Positions 55,419 to 63,600 of a DNA stretch of 64,000 nucleotides are shown one piece after another. The notes below the pieces were generated by a model. That model saw only the letters and a list, made by a program, of their open reading frames with translations, was not told where the DNA came from and did not search any database. The DNA is from Sphingobacterium sp. PCS056 (GTDB lineage Bacteria; Bacteroidota; Bacteroidia; Sphingobacteriales; Sphingobacteriaceae). Numbering within the stretch: position 1 is the stretch's first letter; every line of letters begins with the position of its first letter. Location: positions 4,650,001 through 4,714,000 of the forward strand of contig NZ_CP096883.1 in NCBI RefSeq assembly GCF_023273895.1, read 5' to 3'. The position numbers were made by a program, and so were the translations under genes.

Positions 55419-55913
55419 ATGAAAGTACTTCCGTATCACAGTTACCCCATTATAAAAGACGACAAAATATCGTTACGCCAGATTATGCCAACTGACGTTA
55501 AAGACATTGTGGATATTTCGTTTTATGATGGCATTCAGGCAACAACATTTGAAATGGCAGTTGTTATGCAAGAAAAAATTGATGAGGATATTCGACAGGG
55601 AAATTCCATACATTGGGGTATTATAGATCATGTAACTAATAAAATTGTAGGAACTTGCGGTTACTATCGAGGGCTTGATCAAGGCGAAGGCGAATTAGGT
55701 TGTGTGTTGCTACCGCAGTTTCGCGGACAAGGTTTTATGACAAACGCAATGCAGCTGGCAATTGATTTTGGACTAAAAGAAATAGGCTTAACACGCATTT
55801 GGGCCATTACATCAAAAGAAAATCTCAAAGCAATCAAGTTACTTGAACGTCTTAAATTTATAAAAGTCGTAGATTTAGAAGACAACGACATGGAATATGA
55901 ATTAACACTTTAA
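55419..55913 (+). CDS. GNAT-family N-acetyltransferase (RimJ/RimL type)
   Basis: 164 aa. Acetyl-CoA-dependent acetyltransferase pattern: ISLRQIMPTDVKDIVDI at the N-terminus, HWGIIDHVTNKIVGTCGY, ELGCVLLPQFRGQGFMTNAM (CoA loop Q-x-x-G-x-G/M) and NLKAIKLLERLKFIKV. Target unknown; such proteins modify ribosomal N-termini, antibiotics or small molecules. Single gene after the PUL. Confidence 0.88.
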   Translation: MKVLPYHSYPIIKDDKISLRQIMPTDVKDIVDISFYDGIQATTFEMAVVMQEKIDEDIRQGNSIHWGIIDHVTNKIVGTCGYYRGLDQGEGELGCVLLPQFRGQGFMTNAMQLAIDFGLKEIGLTRIWAITSKENLKAIKLLERLKFIKVVDLEDNDMEYELTL

Positions 55914-56397
55914 AAAAAATAAATGAAATTTTACCTTGTTTTTTTACCAAATAAAATTTCAAATAATATCAATTAAAGTCTAAAAAAATGTCACACTTAA
56001 ATATTGAGCCTTATCATCCTATCCCATTCAATAACTACATGCGGCGATCAAACAAAATATCAGATCGTTCGTGACCACGAATTAAGAGTTGATATTAGCC
56101 TCCTATTTGGATCATCAGAAAAGTGACTCACAAGGTCCGTATTTTTGTTTAAAGACAATAGCATTCGAAAGAAAGGTTGACCGTATTCGATCCCAGATAG
56201 CTCGACGATCATATGTGGAAATTGCCGTCCCCACTCTAGCAGATGAAAAAAGCTTGTTTTCGTCTATTTCTACAATTTCAAGATAATTACAAGTAAAAGA
56301 ATCGGTTTTCATCGCAGAAAACCAGTGTTCTGTCTCGTATTTCAAAAATACGTTTATGAGATCGATAATTTTGTAAGGTCACTAAGATCAATACAAA
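55914..56397. other. Gap with possible gene remnants
   Basis: No clear gene. A 28-codon ORF at 55988-56074 (MSHLNIEPYHPIPFNNYMRR) stops early, and the adjacent frame continues as coding-looking sequence (KYQIVRDHELRVDISLLFGS then a stop at about 56126), which could be a frameshifted relic. On the minus strand, an ORF at 56115-56312 (65 aa, MKTDSFTCNYLEIVEIDENK) follows a TATTTTTG promoter-like motif at 56343-56350 but matches nothing known. An imperfect inverted repeat GAAATTTTA / TAAAATTTC spans 55925-55960. Confidence 0.35.
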
Positions 56398-56577
56398 ATG
56401 AACAAAAAAGAAACACTAGAAAAAGTATCAGAATTGTCCCAAGTCACTATTGCCGATTGTAAAAAAGTATTGGACGCACTAGAAGTAGTTATGCAAGAAG
56501 AATTAGCCAACAGAAAAGGTATTCGAAATATATTCGATATGCTATACAAGTTGATGGGTGTATTCAAAAGTAAATAA
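56398..56577 (+). CDS. 59-aa HU-like N-terminal domain protein
   Basis: Short ORF from ATG 56398 to stop 56577. Residues 1-36 (MNKKETLEKVSELSQVTIAD then CKKVLDALEVVMQEEL) follow the two-helix dimerisation pattern at the start of HU/IHF DNA-binding proteins. The beta-arm half of HU is absent; instead there is a basic tail (KLMGVFKSK). Either a truncated HU relic or a small helical dimer protein. Below common length cut-offs. Lies upstream of the LuxR-type regulator. Confidence 0.55.
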   Translation: MNKKETLEKVSELSQVTIADCKKVLDALEVVMQEELANRKGIRNIFDMLYKLMGVFKSK

Positions 56578-56737
56578 CACCTGTCCTTTTTTAGATCTGC
56601 TTTGTGCGAGAACCGATCGCCAAAGTTAAGCTACTTCGACAGGCAATATTTCTTTGATCCAGTTTTTTCTCAAAAGCGTATTGAAAAATGAAATTTATTC
56701 TTTTAATTTATACTACAAAACCATTGAACCGCAAGCC

Positions 56738-57487
56738 ATGACTACCGATCTACAAAAACTGCATAACATTTGGCTGGAAACCAGAGCGCATCAAAACACC
56801 GATTACCCTATGATTGGTTTTGACAATCTCACCAATGCTGTAATCAGTACAGGACCTTTTTATTATTATGTGATAGATTTTTATGATATGTCTTTATCAC
56901 ACGTAAACGGTGATATTGAAGGGATTCATGGTCTTGATCCCGCGGTAGTCACGTTCAATGATATTTTGCTTACCATTCATCCGGATGATGTTGATTTTGT
57001 AGCAAATGCGGAATCCTTTATTAATAGATTTTTTCGTGAACGGATTGCAACAGAAAAACTACTCAGTTACAAAATGAATTATAGCTTCAGAAGCAGAATG
57101 AAAAATGGGGAATATGTTTTATTAAATCATCAAGCAATCATGCTCAGCATCGATACAGATGGAAGATCGGGTAAATCGCTTAACATCCATACGCGAATTG
57201 ATCATATGAGCAGCTTAAATACACGAAAGATATCTCTTATTGGTCTCAATGGAGAACCCTCTTTCCTAAATATGAGCCTTCCGGAAAAAGCTTTACCTTC
57301 TTTTTCAAAAAGAGAAATACAAATATTGAAACTTATCGCCGAAGGGCTGAGCAACAGCGAAATAGCAGAAAAATTATTTATCGCGACCATTACGGTTAAA
57401 AAACACCGTCAAAATATTCTTGAAAAAACAGATTGCAAAAACATTACGCAACTCATCAACCAATGCACACTGCAGGGATTGATTTAA
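56738..57487 (+). CDS. PAS-LuxR transcriptional regulator
   Basis: 249 aa. N-terminal PAS-like sensor region (GDIEGIHGLDPAVVTFNDIL, IHPDDVDFVANAESF) and C-terminal LuxR/GerE helix-turn-helix (SKREIQILKLIAEGLSNSEI, then AEKLFIATITVKKHRQNIL). No receiver domain. The longest frame begins with TTG at 56654; the ATG at 56738 (MTTDLQKLHNIW) is preferred. Immediately upstream of the palindromic box at 57569, which makes it a candidate regulator of the small-gene cluster that follows; this is inference. Confidence 0.88.
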   Translation: MTTDLQKLHNIWLETRAHQNTDYPMIGFDNLTNAVISTGPFYYYVIDFYDMSLSHVNGDIEGIHGLDPAVVTFNDILLTIHPDDVDFVANAESFINRFFRERIATEKLLSYKMNYSFRSRMKNGEYVLLNHQAIMLSIDTDGRSGKSLNIHTRIDHMSSLNTRKISLIGLNGEPSFLNMSLPEKALPSFSKREIQILKLIAEGLSNSEIAEKLFIATITVKKHRQNILEKTDCKNITQLINQCTLQGLI

Positions 57488-57568
57488 TATCGTTAAATCG
57501 ATATTAGCTATAGAAATAATCCCTTATAATAAATTATGATAACACGCTATTCTTATTGCCCAATAAAA

Positions 57569-57616
57569 ATACTCCTTTTGGGGTATTTTATCCATTATAC
57601 TTTGTTTTTAATTTTG
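57569..57616 (+). promoter_or_regulatory. Conserved palindromic regulatory box, copy 1
   Basis: ATACTCC-TTTT-GGGGTAT (57569-57586) followed by TTTATCCATTATACTTTGTT and TTTAATTTTGT. About 35 of 48 positions match copy 2 at 59847-59895. It lies 170 bases before the 170-aa secreted protein gene and 80 bases after the LuxR-type gene. Likely operator plus promoter shared by a small regulon. Confidence 0.6.
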
Positions 57617-57756
57617 TTTTAATTTACCTAGAGAAAACAAATATCCGCTTCAAGTTAGATCTGAAAAGTGATACTACATCAACGAACTTATTCAGTTTGA
57701 CAATTAGGATTGATTAACATAAGTAATTACATCTGAGATCAATAAATCTAAACATT

Positions 57757-58269
57757 ATGAAATCTAAAGTATTGGCATTCCTATTGGTTATATGCTCCTT
57801 CAACCTTTTTGCGCAAAGCAAATCAGAGGTCATTAAAAACATCAATGACCTGCTTCAAAATGTAAAAAACGTTCGCATAATGACCAGCGAAAACAGTCCT
57901 ACGCACATTACTCATACTTACATGAATTTTGCAGCACATTCCAGTAAGAAAGGATGGGTTTCATTTACCAGTGTGACATCTTGGGGAAGTGGTTATGAGA
58001 ATCTAACTCTTACCTATTCTTTTGATCCGTCAAAGATTGAAAAAATAAGCTTGAACGATGAGCTTGATAAAAAACGGGGCAACAAAGCATTCTTATTTGC
58101 ACTCACACTCGACGATAATAGTGTAGATATAACGAGTGTTCAAGGTGGTAAAACCAGTCGAGACCAATCAGATATGGTGGTCATGTATATCATGATGAAA
58201 GGAGATGATGGTTATGAGATTTATGATACGTTAGAAGAATTATTTCAAGAACTTGTAGAGGTATCTTAA
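57757..58269 (+). CDS. Secreted hypothetical protein (170 aa)
   Basis: No family recognised. Signal peptide MKSKVLAFLLVICSFNLFAQ with cleavage after Q20 or so; the mature protein is acidic at the end (DDGYEIYDTLEELFQELVEV) and beta-rich in the middle (GYENLTLTYSFDPSKIEKIS). The fold pattern is loosely like that of the 147-aa secreted protein at 59006. Preceded by the conserved box at 57569. Confidence 0.7.
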   Translation: MKSKVLAFLLVICSFNLFAQSKSEVIKNINDLLQNVKNVRIMTSENSPTHITHTYMNFAAHSSKKGWVSFTSVTSWGSGYENLTLTYSFDPSKIEKISLNDELDKKRGNKAFLFALTLDDNSVDITSVQGGKTSRDQSDMVVMYIMMKGDDGYEIYDTLEELFQELVEVS

Positions 58270-58374
58270 GTCGAGTTTACGCTATGAGACTTTATCTTAG
58301 TGACCTCCTGCAATCACCATTTATTCTCGAGCTATTCATTTTGGTCAAATAAATTAAAAACAATAAAAGGTGAT

Positions 58375-58875
58375 ATGAAACTCAAAGGAGCAGAAAAACA
58401 TTTTTGGTGGCACTTTAGACACATCACGGATTCCAAACATATCCCTCTCGAGTTGCCTGGTTTTACCGCGATTGACGATATGGATGTTGATGATGAATAC
58501 ATCGGTATGATTGCCGCAAAAGTTTCCATTGTTCATCATATTTATTTAAAAGAAACAAAGGTTACGGATGTTGGGATTAAATTCATAAGTGATTTTAAAC
58601 AACTGAAAACCCTAACGCTGATGAAGCATGCAGGAATTACCAAAGCCTGCTTGCCAGATATCAATAAACTAACCGATCTGGAGTACCTGGATGTCTGGAA
58701 GACGAAAATCCGATTGGAAGATGTAGATGCGTTAACTAACCTCAATAAATTAAAGGAGCTTTATGTGTCCCCGAACGATGAAGACGACGATTCGGACAGA
58801 GATGCTATCTTGGAAAAGATTATCAAAATAGAGGAAAAATTGCCAAACTGCTCTGTATATACTTCTCCACGATAA
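58375..58875 (+). CDS. Leucine-rich-repeat-like small protein (166 aa)
   Basis: No signal peptide. Contains three to four leucine-rich repeats (VHHIYLKETKVTDVGIKFI, LKTLTLMKHAGITKACL, LEYLDVWKTKIRLEDVDAL, LKELYVSP) preceded by a WWHFRHI-type N-terminus. The longest frame begins with GTG at 58300; ATG at 58375 is chosen. LRR proteins of this size in such clusters may be immunity or adaptor proteins; function unknown. Confidence 0.7.
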   Translation: MKLKGAEKHFWWHFRHITDSKHIPLELPGFTAIDDMDVDDEYIGMIAAKVSIVHHIYLKETKVTDVGIKFISDFKQLKTLTLMKHAGITKACLPDINKLTDLEYLDVWKTKIRLEDVDALTNLNKLKELYVSPNDEDDDSDRDAILEKIIKIEEKLPNCSVYTSPR

Positions 58876-59005
58876 TAAACCGAAATAAGAATTCAGTACT
58901 ACAGATGAGGAGATAAAGATTGATCTTTTTAAAATATGGCACTCCATTCGTTGACGACTTAAAAGAAACGGGCAATAAAAAATTAAACCTTATAAACTAA
59001 AAATT

Positions 59006-59449
59006 ATGAAATACGTATTCACATTCTTATTTTCTATTATGCTTTTAAGCGTAAGTGCTCAAAATAAACAAGAAACACTAAAATGGCTAAATAAGCATAA
59101 GAAATATATTACGATGGTTAATCCTAGCGGTTATAGCAGCGAGGATTTCACGGTGGAAATGACCGATAGTTTTATTCGGGCAGAAACCCGAAATGACGGT
59201 GACAAATATGAAGTTAAAATGTATTGGTCCGACATTAAGAAAACAATGTTAGGTCTAACAGACAAAGAAAAAGGTTATGTAACATTAAATACAAATGATG
59301 AAAGTTATTCTGCGCCTAGTATCACTTTATATTTATCAGATTACAGTACTGAAATGCGAGAAAAATTAACACGAATGGCAAATTTTAGTGGTAGTGATGT
59401 CACACTTCAAACACTGGATTTTAGAGGGAAATCATTATTTGGCAATTAA
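59006..59449 (+). CDS. Secreted hypothetical protein (147 aa)
   Basis: Signal peptide MKYVFTFLFSIMLLSVSAQ with cleavage after SAQ. Mature part opens NKQETLKWLNKHKKYITMVN and is otherwise beta-rich (YEVKMYWSDIKKTMLGLT). General layout resembles the 170-aa protein encoded at 57757, suggesting distant paralogy. No known family. Confidence 0.7.
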   Translation: MKYVFTFLFSIMLLSVSAQNKQETLKWLNKHKKYITMVNPSGYSSEDFTVEMTDSFIRAETRNDGDKYEVKMYWSDIKKTMLGLTDKEKGYVTLNTNDESYSAPSITLYLSDYSTEMREKLTRMANFSGSDVTLQTLDFRGKSLFGN

Positions 59450-59500
59450 CGTTGGACGGCAAATAAATTTTATACTACAGCGTGCATAAAAATCCATCAT

Positions 59501-59764
59501 ATGACTTACGATGAAGCTTTTAAACACTATATCCTATATCAAAAAGTAATCGCTTGGGGATTCCAACATGAATCACGGGTTCTTCTACCGAATGGCTATT
59601 ACGCTTTTCCTTGCGGCTATTTCACTGAGTATGAAAATGGATATAAAGTGATTGCAAGCGGAGCTACCCTACACAAAACCGCTATTCAGGAATCGATGAT
59701 TCTAGATCCCGATGGAGTACCTATAGCTCGGGATACGGAAGATTTAAGGCCTTTTTCTTTTTGA
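59501..59764 (+). CDS. Hypothetical protein (87 aa)
   Basis: Small soluble protein rich in aromatic residues (FKHYILYQKVIAWGFQHESR, then LPNGYYAFPCGYFTEYENGY). No signal peptide or membrane segment. No family recognised; size and composition are compatible with an immunity-type protein. Starts 51 bases after the preceding gene. Confidence 0.6.
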   Translation: MTYDEAFKHYILYQKVIAWGFQHESRVLLPNGYYAFPCGYFTEYENGYKVIASGATLHKTAIQESMILDPDGVPIARDTEDLRPFSF

Positions 59765-59846
59765 GTAATCAGGCTACAAAAAGCGATTTTTTATTCCCAT
59801 TCAGAGGTAGTCTTCAACAGCCATTCATCCTATATTTCGATGTAAT

Positions 59847-59895
59847 ATACTCCTATTGGAGTATTTTTTCTGTTGTTCTTTCTCCTTAATTTTAT
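59847..59895 (+). promoter_or_regulatory. Conserved palindromic regulatory box, copy 2
   Basis: Perfect inverted repeat ATACTCC-TATT-GGAGTAT (59847-59864), then TTTTTCTGTTGTTCTTTCTC and CTTAATTTTAT. Matches copy 1 at 57569-57616 over nearly its whole length and lies 149 bases before the 197-aa protein gene. The hairpin plus T-run could also act as a terminator for the 87-aa gene. Confidence 0.6.
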
Positions 59896-60013
59896 GAGTG
59901 TAGGAGTAAAAAATAGGAATCTCAAATAAAACATTTAGCCAAAAAAATGAGATTCGGACAAAGAGGATTGATAATTCAGGACCTATTCATTGTACAATTA
60001 AACTTGATTACCT

Positions 60014-60607
60014 ATGAAAACAGCAATTTCAACTGACTTGATTTCTGAAAACAGATTTCACCGTATTTTTTTTAAAAGGAAGAAATTACGGTTATATTCC
60101 AACGCCATCTATAAAACTCCCAACTATTGTAGATGGTTACTTGTGCTCATCTGCGCTGTCTTTTTCTTAACTGCAAGAGGACAACATGTTGCCACTCCTA
60201 ATTCTTACGAAGGAATTTGGGCTGGAGTGCTAAAAAATAGCAAAGACAGTAAATTAGCCGTTATTGTAAGGATATCCAACGGTACTGCTACCCGATACAA
60301 TTACAATGTTGACAACAAGAAAATTGAGAAGTATGACTTTCTTAAAGAAATGACGATGATTGTAGGCAATAACCTCAGTTACACATGGATGAATAAAGGA
60401 GGAGTATGGTCAGAAACCCAGACCCATATGATGTCCTATGCCGCACCTGATATGTTAAAATGCAGATTAATTCGACAAGTTACAAATACAGAAGAAAGTA
60501 AGGAGGATCCAGGCATGAATGATGAGTGGTCTACTTATTTCCAAGGTTTTTTAGATCGTTTTGAGTCTATTCAAGAACTAGAAAAATTTATGAATAGTGA
60601 TGATTAG
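60014..60607 (+). CDS. Hypothetical membrane-anchored or secreted protein (197 aa)
   Basis: Unusually long basic N-terminus (about 40 residues, FKRKKLRLYSN) before one hydrophobic helix (WLLVLICAVFFLTARGQ), so either a signal anchor or a signal peptide with an extended n-region; no better start codon is available. The extracytoplasmic part starts YEGIWAGVLKNSKDSKLAVI and ends in an acidic helix. No family recognised. Preceded by the second conserved box. Confidence 0.65.
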   Translation: MKTAISTDLISENRFHRIFFKRKKLRLYSNAIYKTPNYCRWLLVLICAVFFLTARGQHVATPNSYEGIWAGVLKNSKDSKLAVIVRISNGTATRYNYNVDNKKIEKYDFLKEMTMIVGNNLSYTWMNKGGVWSETQTHMMSYAAPDMLKCRLIRQVTNTEESKEDPGMNDEWSTYFQGFLDRFESIQELEKFMNSDD

Positions 60608-60688
60608 ATTGAAGTTTTGAAAATATGATCTTGAAAAAGCATCATCATCTGCAGGAATTATCTTGCTTTCACCGAAAATGGAAAGTCA

Positions 60689-60718
60689 AAAAAAGCTAAT
60701 CATAGGATTAGCTTTTTT
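60689..60718. terminator. Bidirectional terminator
   Basis: AAAAAAGCTAATC / GATTAGCTTTTTT, 13-bp stem with a 4-base loop, between the convergent 197-aa and Imm22-like genes. Confidence 0.9.
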
Positions 60719-60785
60719 GTTGATGGCTACCAGAATTCAAAACAGATACAATACATCATTATTTTGATCCTGATTATGGTATGTA

Positions 60786-61220
60786 TTATGCAGGTACGTT
60801 GAAACTTCCAATATAGATCATATCGTTATAATTACCGAGCGGTTTGTCTATGATAAGTTCTGCATCGGCATAACATAATATCGCATTTACCGTTGATATT
60901 CCTTTATCCACGCATGCTTGATAAATCTCCACTTCTGTTTGGTCATTCCATATCGGTAGTTCTTCAATAGCTGCCTGAACGCTCATTTTTTTGCGACTGT
61001 AGTAAACGGTGATCCAATCGACATCGTAATCGTACTGCTTGTCAATTGCTTTACTGAACTGGGATCTCAGGTTAAAGTCAGGAGCATTTCTAGCATAAGT
61101 TTCATCCGTTTTAAATCGATGATAATCTTTAATAAACTTGCTTTGATCAAAATATTTGTAAAATTGATCTTCTGTTTTAGTTGATGTTCCTGCCCAGATA
61201 TGGATACGTTGTTCTGCCAT
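60786..61220 (-). CDS. Imm22/DUF4284-like immunity protein
   Basis: 144 aa. Opens MAEQRIHIWAGTSTKTEDQF with the HIW(V/A)G start and a FxxYF motif (FYKYFDQSKF) typical of Imm22 (DUF4284) immunity proteins that neutralise polymorphic toxins; the middle WITVYYSRKKMSVQAAIEEL and the end YNDMIYIGSFNVP are less diagnostic. The longest frame begins at 61250 inside a TATCTTTG promoter element, so ATG at 61220 is used. No toxin gene is visible nearby. The family call rests on memory of the pattern. Confidence 0.65.
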   Translation of the reverse strand: MAEQRIHIWAGTSTKTEDQFYKYFDQSKFIKDYHRFKTDETYARNAPDFNLRSQFSKAIDKQYDYDVDWITVYYSRKKMSVQAAIEELPIWNDQTEVEIYQACVDKGISTVNAILCYADAELIIDKPLGNYNDMIYIGSFNVPA

Positions 61221-61247
61221 TTTATTTCTTATACTTTTAGTAGACCG

Positions 61248-61255
61248 CAAAGATA
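61248..61255 (-). promoter_or_regulatory. -7 element for the Imm22-like gene
   Basis: TATCTTTG on the minus strand, 27 bases before the ATG at 61220; overlaps the longest ORF's first codon, fixing the start. Confidence 0.6.
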
Positions 61256-61337
61256 CCCTAAATTACTGAACCTTTCTTTTTCATTTACTGCCAACATACT
61301 CGGTCAACATATCTTTTTTTAACGCAGTTAAGTTTTT

Positions 61338-61345
61338 TATATTTG
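61338..61345 (+). promoter_or_regulatory. -7 element for the arginase-family gene
   Basis: TATATTTG (TAnnTTTG), 23 bases before the ATG at 61369. Confidence 0.55.
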
Positions 61346-61368
61346 CAGTTCAACTAGTGATTCATAAC

Positions 61369-62445
61369 ATGTCGACAAAGCAAACAAAAATTGAAAATTT
61401 CGATCCATCACAACCTGGCTTACCAGATTCAAGCATATATGGACTTCCTTTTACAGCAGAAGAAAGTGATATTATCGTCATACCGGCACCTTGGGAAGTG
61501 ACCGTCAGCTACGGTAGTGGCGCTAGTAATGGTCCTGATGCTATTTTAAATGCTTCTTTTCAAGTAGATTTATTGCATCAAGAATTTCCGGATTTATGGA
61601 AATTAGGAATTTTCATGGACGAGGCTCCTGAGCACTGGTTAGAAAACAGTGAAAAATATAAAAATCTAGCCCAACCGATTATAGAGGCTTTAGAAAATGG
61701 TGAGGATATCGATAGCATCCCCGAATTAAAAAATAACTTAGAAGAGATTAACAAAGCCTCACAGCAATTCAATGACGAAGTAAAAGAACGTGCTTTATAT
61801 TGGATGAATAAAGGAAAGAAGGTGATTCTTTTAGGTGGTGATCATTCGACCCCATTAGGATATTATCAGGCTTTAGCTGCAAACCACGATTCATTTGGCA
61901 TATTACATTTTGATGCGCATATGGATTTACGCGATGCATACGAAGGTTTCACATACTCCCATGCTTCTATTATGTTCAATGCTATTCAGCTTCCTCAGAT
62001 CGAAAAAATCGTTCAAGTTGGTATTCGTGATTTCAGTGAAGGTGAATTGGAAGCTGTAAAAAGTTCGAATAAAGTTAAAGTATATACCGATACCGATTTA
62101 AAAGCGAACAGTTTTGAAGGAAAGACATGGAAAGATCAGTGTGATGAAATCTTAGCGCAGCTACCTCAACATGTAGCGGTCAGCTTTGACATCGATGCTT
62201 TACAACGCTGGTACTGTCCAAATACAGGAACTCCTGTACCGGGCGGATTATCCTATGAGCAAGCAACTTATTTGTTGAGCAAATTGGCCAATAGCGATAA
62301 AAATATCGTTGGTATTGATTTGGTTGAAGTTGCACCAGGAGAAGATGATTGGGATGGTAATGTAGGTGCCCGATTGTTATTCCATTTATGTGGTGTATTT
62401 GCAAAAAACAATAAATTGGCTACAGGAACTAAAATTGTTTTATAA
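61369..62445 (+). CDS. Arginase-family hydrolase, probably formimidoylglutamase
   Basis: 358 aa ureohydrolase. Binuclear manganese ligands in GGDHSTPLGYY, LHFDAHMDLRDAY and VSFDIDALQR (DxD kept). The usual DPxxAPG following is altered to LQRWYCPNTGTPVPGG, as in the formimidoylglutamase branch. The long insertion EALENGEDIDSIPELKNNLE is not in arginase. No other histidine-degradation genes are near, so the substrate is uncertain. The frame opens with GTG at 61357; ATG at 61369 is preferred. Confidence 0.85.
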   Translation: MSTKQTKIENFDPSQPGLPDSSIYGLPFTAEESDIIVIPAPWEVTVSYGSGASNGPDAILNASFQVDLLHQEFPDLWKLGIFMDEAPEHWLENSEKYKNLAQPIIEALENGEDIDSIPELKNNLEEINKASQQFNDEVKERALYWMNKGKKVILLGGDHSTPLGYYQALAANHDSFGILHFDAHMDLRDAYEGFTYSHASIMFNAIQLPQIEKIVQVGIRDFSEGELEAVKSSNKVKVYTDTDLKANSFEGKTWKDQCDEILAQLPQHVAVSFDIDALQRWYCPNTGTPVPGGLSYEQATYLLSKLANSDKNIVGIDLVEVAPGEDDWDGNVGARLLFHLCGVFAKNNKLATGTKIVL

Positions 62446-62482
62446 CAGCATTAAAGACTAGATATCAAAATCAGATTGCCCC

Positions 62483-62498
62483 TACCCCCATATGGGTA
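62483..62498. repeat. Palindrome TACCC-CCATAT-GGGTA
   Basis: 5-bp arms with a 6-base centre, resembling in style the palindromes at 57569 and 59847, followed by AAATATTAAAAT. Lies in the gap after the arginase-family gene with no gene for 240 bases; possibly unrelated. Confidence 0.35.
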
Positions 62499-62542
62499 AA
62501 ATATTAAAATCCTGATACATAACACAGCAGGTAAAATGACAA

Positions 62543-62570
62543 ACAAAGCCAATCTTTCGATCGGCTTTGT
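62543..62570 (+). terminator. Terminator after the arginase-family gene
   Basis: ACAAAGCC / GGCTTTGT stem extended by ATC/GAT around a TTTC loop, followed by TGTTTTAAT. Confidence 0.8.
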
Positions 62571-62699
62571 TGTTTTAATACAACATCATATGATATCCTC
62601 TATGTTTAAGCCATCTAGGCTTAAGTGTACTGCTCTTAAGATAGGGATCGAGAAGATTATCATGGACTGAATTGAATATCCTTTAACGATAGAACAAAA

Positions 62700-62707
62700 T
62701 AAATTTG
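62700..62707 (+). promoter_or_regulatory. -7 element for the SMUG2-like gene
   Basis: TAAATTTG (TAnnTTTG), 28 bases before the ATG at 62736; the -33 element is not clear. Confidence 0.45.
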
Positions 62708-62735
62708 TAAATTAAAAAATTAGCGACGTCATTGT

Positions 62736-63431
62736 ATGGTTACCACTAAAACTTTAGCAGAAAAAATTATTGACTTCAATAAACAATTACAGTATCAAGG
62801 TGATCTTCCCCCTGATTTTCAAGTATTAAATCCTTATTTAGGAAATCCGGAAACTTTGGTCGTTATGCAACAATTCTACCATAACTATTACAACGACACA
62901 TCGAGTCGTAAATTTATCATTGGCATTAATCCGAGTCGTCATGGTGCTGGTGTCACTGGAGTACCATTTACGGACACCAAACGTTTGGAACACATTTGTG
63001 GTATTCCAATGAGATCGGCACACACACATGAAATTTCATCTGTTTTCCTTTACGATATGATCGCAGAATTTGGAGGCGCACAAGCTTTTTACAAACAATA
63101 TTATATCAATTCACCTTTTCCCCTAGCCATTGTCAGAAGAACAAAAGAGAACAAATGGATCAACGCCAATTATTACGACGATAAAAATCTATTTGAACTG
63201 GTTAAACCCTTTATGATAACCTCGCTGAAAAAACATATAAACTTAGGTCTAGATACCAGTGAAGCATTTGTATTAGGGAAAAAAAATGCAACATTTATTG
63301 AAAAAATAAACAAAGAAGAGCAGTTGTTTGAAAAATTGACAATTCTAGAGCATCCGCGTTATATACAACAGTATAAATCCCGAGATCGTGACCGCTATAT
63401 AAATAAATATATCGGTGTATTAGGCACTTAA
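62736..63431 (+). CDS. SMUG2-type uracil-DNA glycosylase family protein (DUF4918)
   Basis: 231 aa. Motif FIIGINPSRHGAGVTGVPFT corresponds to the catalytic and uracil-pocket loop of SMUG glycosylases (GxNPxxxGxxxTGVPF), and ILEHPRYIQQYK to the C-terminal DNA-binding motif with histidine-proline. Expected to remove uracil or related damaged bases from DNA; activity is inferred from family. Monocistronic. Confidence 0.85.
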   Translation: MVTTKTLAEKIIDFNKQLQYQGDLPPDFQVLNPYLGNPETLVVMQQFYHNYYNDTSSRKFIIGINPSRHGAGVTGVPFTDTKRLEHICGIPMRSAHTHEISSVFLYDMIAEFGGAQAFYKQYYINSPFPLAIVRRTKENKWINANYYDDKNLFELVKPFMITSLKKHINLGLDTSEAFVLGKKNATFIEKINKEEQLFEKLTILEHPRYIQQYKSRDRDRYINKYIGVLGT

Positions 63432-63451
63432 AAGTTTAGTTCAAAAATTAT

Positions 63452-63482
63452 TTGGAGTATGTGCATAGAAATTCTATCTTTG
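63452..63482 (+). promoter_or_regulatory. tRNA-Lys promoter (copy 2)
   Basis: TTG at 63452-63454, spacer of 20, TATCTTTG at 63475-63482, the same geometry as copy 1 and followed by the same GCATCACTTTCA. Confidence 0.75.
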
Positions 63483-63520
63483 CATCACTTTCAAAAAAGG
63501 AATACATTCCAAAAAGAAAG

Positions 63521-63593
63521 GATTCCGTAGCTCAGCTGGTAGAGCAATACACTTTTAATGTATGGGTCCTGGGTTCGAATCCCAGCGGGATCA
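63521..63593 (+). tRNA. tRNA-Lys (anticodon TTT), second identical copy
   Basis: Identical 73-nt sequence to 38798-38870, starting GATTCCGTAGCTCAGC, anticodon TTT, discriminator A, no encoded CCA. The preceding 14 bases (TTCCAAAAAGAAAG) are shared too, indicating duplication of a whole transcription unit. Confidence 0.97.
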
Positions 63594-63600
63594 CAAAGAA

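Noticed and set aside
56115..56312. 65-aa minus-strand ORF preceded by a TATTTTTG motif
   Set aside because: The promoter-like motif is its only support; no family or clear -33 element. Mentioned in the gap description but not called.
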